28,360 nt of DNA. Source: a virus. The first letter of the stretch is position 1, and each line of letters opens with the position of its first letter. Under the pieces are notes generated by a model that saw only the letters and a list, made by a program, of their open reading frames with translations, ran no database searches and was not told where the DNA came from. Below, piece by piece: positions 27,693 through 28,360 of this stretch. The DNA is taken from positions 1-28,360 of IMG/VR virus record IMGVR_UViG_3300050120_000186; one strand, written 5' to 3'. The position numbers were made by a program, and so were the translations under genes.

Positions 27693-28360
27693 ATGGCCGT
27701 AACTTTTAAATCCCCTGCTGCGCGTGCGGCTGTGAAACTGTACCCTGATGCGTATGTAACGAGCAAGGGTATTGTTCACGATCTACCTTTTCATGATTTA
27801 CCTGAATTGCTGGTTTCTTTCATTGGAACCCCGACCCAATCAGGCTCAGGTGTAATTCCTGCTAATACCGTTGTGCCTGTGATTTCCGGCACGGTTGCTG
27901 TGGGTCAAGAATTGTCAGTCACCCATGGTACTTGGACGGGTAGCCCTGCTCCACATATCACCTTCCAATGGAAAGCGGGTGGTGTTGCTATTACGGGCGC
28001 GACAAGCGATACCTATATTCTTACTACGGCAGAAAAGAACAAGGCCATTACGGTCACTGCCACGGGAACGAATGCTACGGGTAATGTGAGTGTCACGACA
28101 ACGGCAACTGCCTTGGTTCCTGCCGCCCCGGTTAATACCGCTATTCCTGCAATCACGGGAACTGCTAAAGTTGGTCAAACATTGACCACTTCAAATGGTA
28201 GCTGGACTGGTTCACCCACTCCGACCTACACCTATCAATGGATGTCAGGTGCAACGGTTATTGCTGGTGCTACTGCCGGAACCTATGTTCCTGTGACTGG
28301 CGATATTGGTGCCTTGATTACCGTAGTTGTTAAAGCTACTAACTCTGCTGGTAACGCGTC
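27693..28360 (+). CDS. Ig-like repeat protein, Hoc-like capsid decoration candidate (3' partial)
   Basis: An open frame of 222 codons that runs off the window. After a 45-residue non-repeat N-terminus (MAVTFKSPAARAAVKLYPDA, then a GIVHDLPFHDLPELLVSF segment) come Ig-like domains. The first is about residues 55-145: VPVISGTVAVGQELSVTHGTW, FQWKAGG and then ITVTATGTNATGN. The second starts at about 150: IPAITGTAKVGQTLTTSNGSW, YQWMSG and then ITVVVKATNSAGN. These are typical bacterial/phage Ig-type domains used for surface adhesion. T4 Hoc has such domains and its gene is also near uvsW, so a head decoration protein is likely; a tail or fibre protein is possible. AAGGA precedes the ATG. Confidence 0.8.
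   Translation, partial: MAVTFKSPAARAAVKLYPDAYVTSKGIVHDLPFHDLPELLVSFIGTPTQSGSGVIPANTVVPVISGTVAVGQELSVTHGTWTGSPAPHITFQWKAGGVAITGATSDTYILTTAEKNKAITVTATGTNATGNVSVTTTATALVPAAPVNTAIPAITGTAKVGQTLTTSNGSWTGSPTPTYTYQWMSGATVIAGATAGTYVPVTGDIGALITVVVKATNSAGNA

Noticed and set aside
1-28360. CRISPR array, tRNA genes, insertion sequences, prophage attachment sites
   Set aside because: No regularly spaced repeats, no cloverleaf with a matching acceptor stem, no transposase or integrase, and no attachment-like duplication were seen by eye; a covariance-model search would be needed to exclude a tRNA fully.

Overview
The window is a continuous piece of a T4-like (contractile-tailed, strictly lytic) bacteriophage genome. 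The first 11.5 kb carries the T4 late-gene order without interruption: tail sheath stabiliser 15 (5' end cut by the window), terminases 16 and 17, sheath 18, tube 19, portal 20, prohead core 67 and 68, protease 21, scaffold 22 and major capsid 23, all on the + strand. Proteins match T4 in order, motifs and roughly in length, but the sequences are far from T4. Shine-Dalgarno sites and sigma70-type promoters point to a Gram-negative host; the host itself cannot be named from this sequence.

From 11.5 to 16.6 kb everything is on the - strand. A free-standing Vsr/EDxHD-like homing endonuclease sits in its own promoter/terminator cassette just after gene 23. Upstream of it is a string of small, often 4-bp-overlapping genes that includes a Nudix hydrolase, a thioredoxin, a YqeY-like protein and several unknowns. 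At about 16.6 kb divergent promoters start a + strand run of small accessory genes (16.7-20.4 kb): two membrane proteins, a protein with an FGKYKG-like and an OB-like segment, two predicted secreted or membrane-anchored proteins, and short ORFs of 59 and 44 aa. That run converges on a family-B DNA polymerase (gene 43, - strand) across a bidirectional terminator.

From 23.2 kb to the end the + strand holds a tail-tube-fold protein, the recombination mediator UvsY, a RecB/MGME1-like PD-(D/E)XK nuclease, the helicase UvsW, a dCMP deaminase, PhoH, and the 5' part of an Ig-repeat protein resembling the capsid decoration protein Hoc.

The regulatory layer is the most informative part. An octamer close to T4's late TATAAATA, here typically ACTAAGTA or (C/T)ATAAGTA, lies 19-49 nt before the start codons of genes 18, 19, 20, 67, 23, the Hoc-like gene and uvsW. 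At uvsW and the Hoc-like gene this late box lies inside an 11-bp perfect inverted repeat. A late transcript would therefore lack the 5' arm of a hairpin that read-through transcripts from upstream would carry, which is the logic known for T4 genes e, soc and 49. A second element, ATTTTTCAATT, recurs at gene junctions and lies inside candidate early/middle promoters of the accessory region. No stretch longer than about 150 bases lacks a gene.
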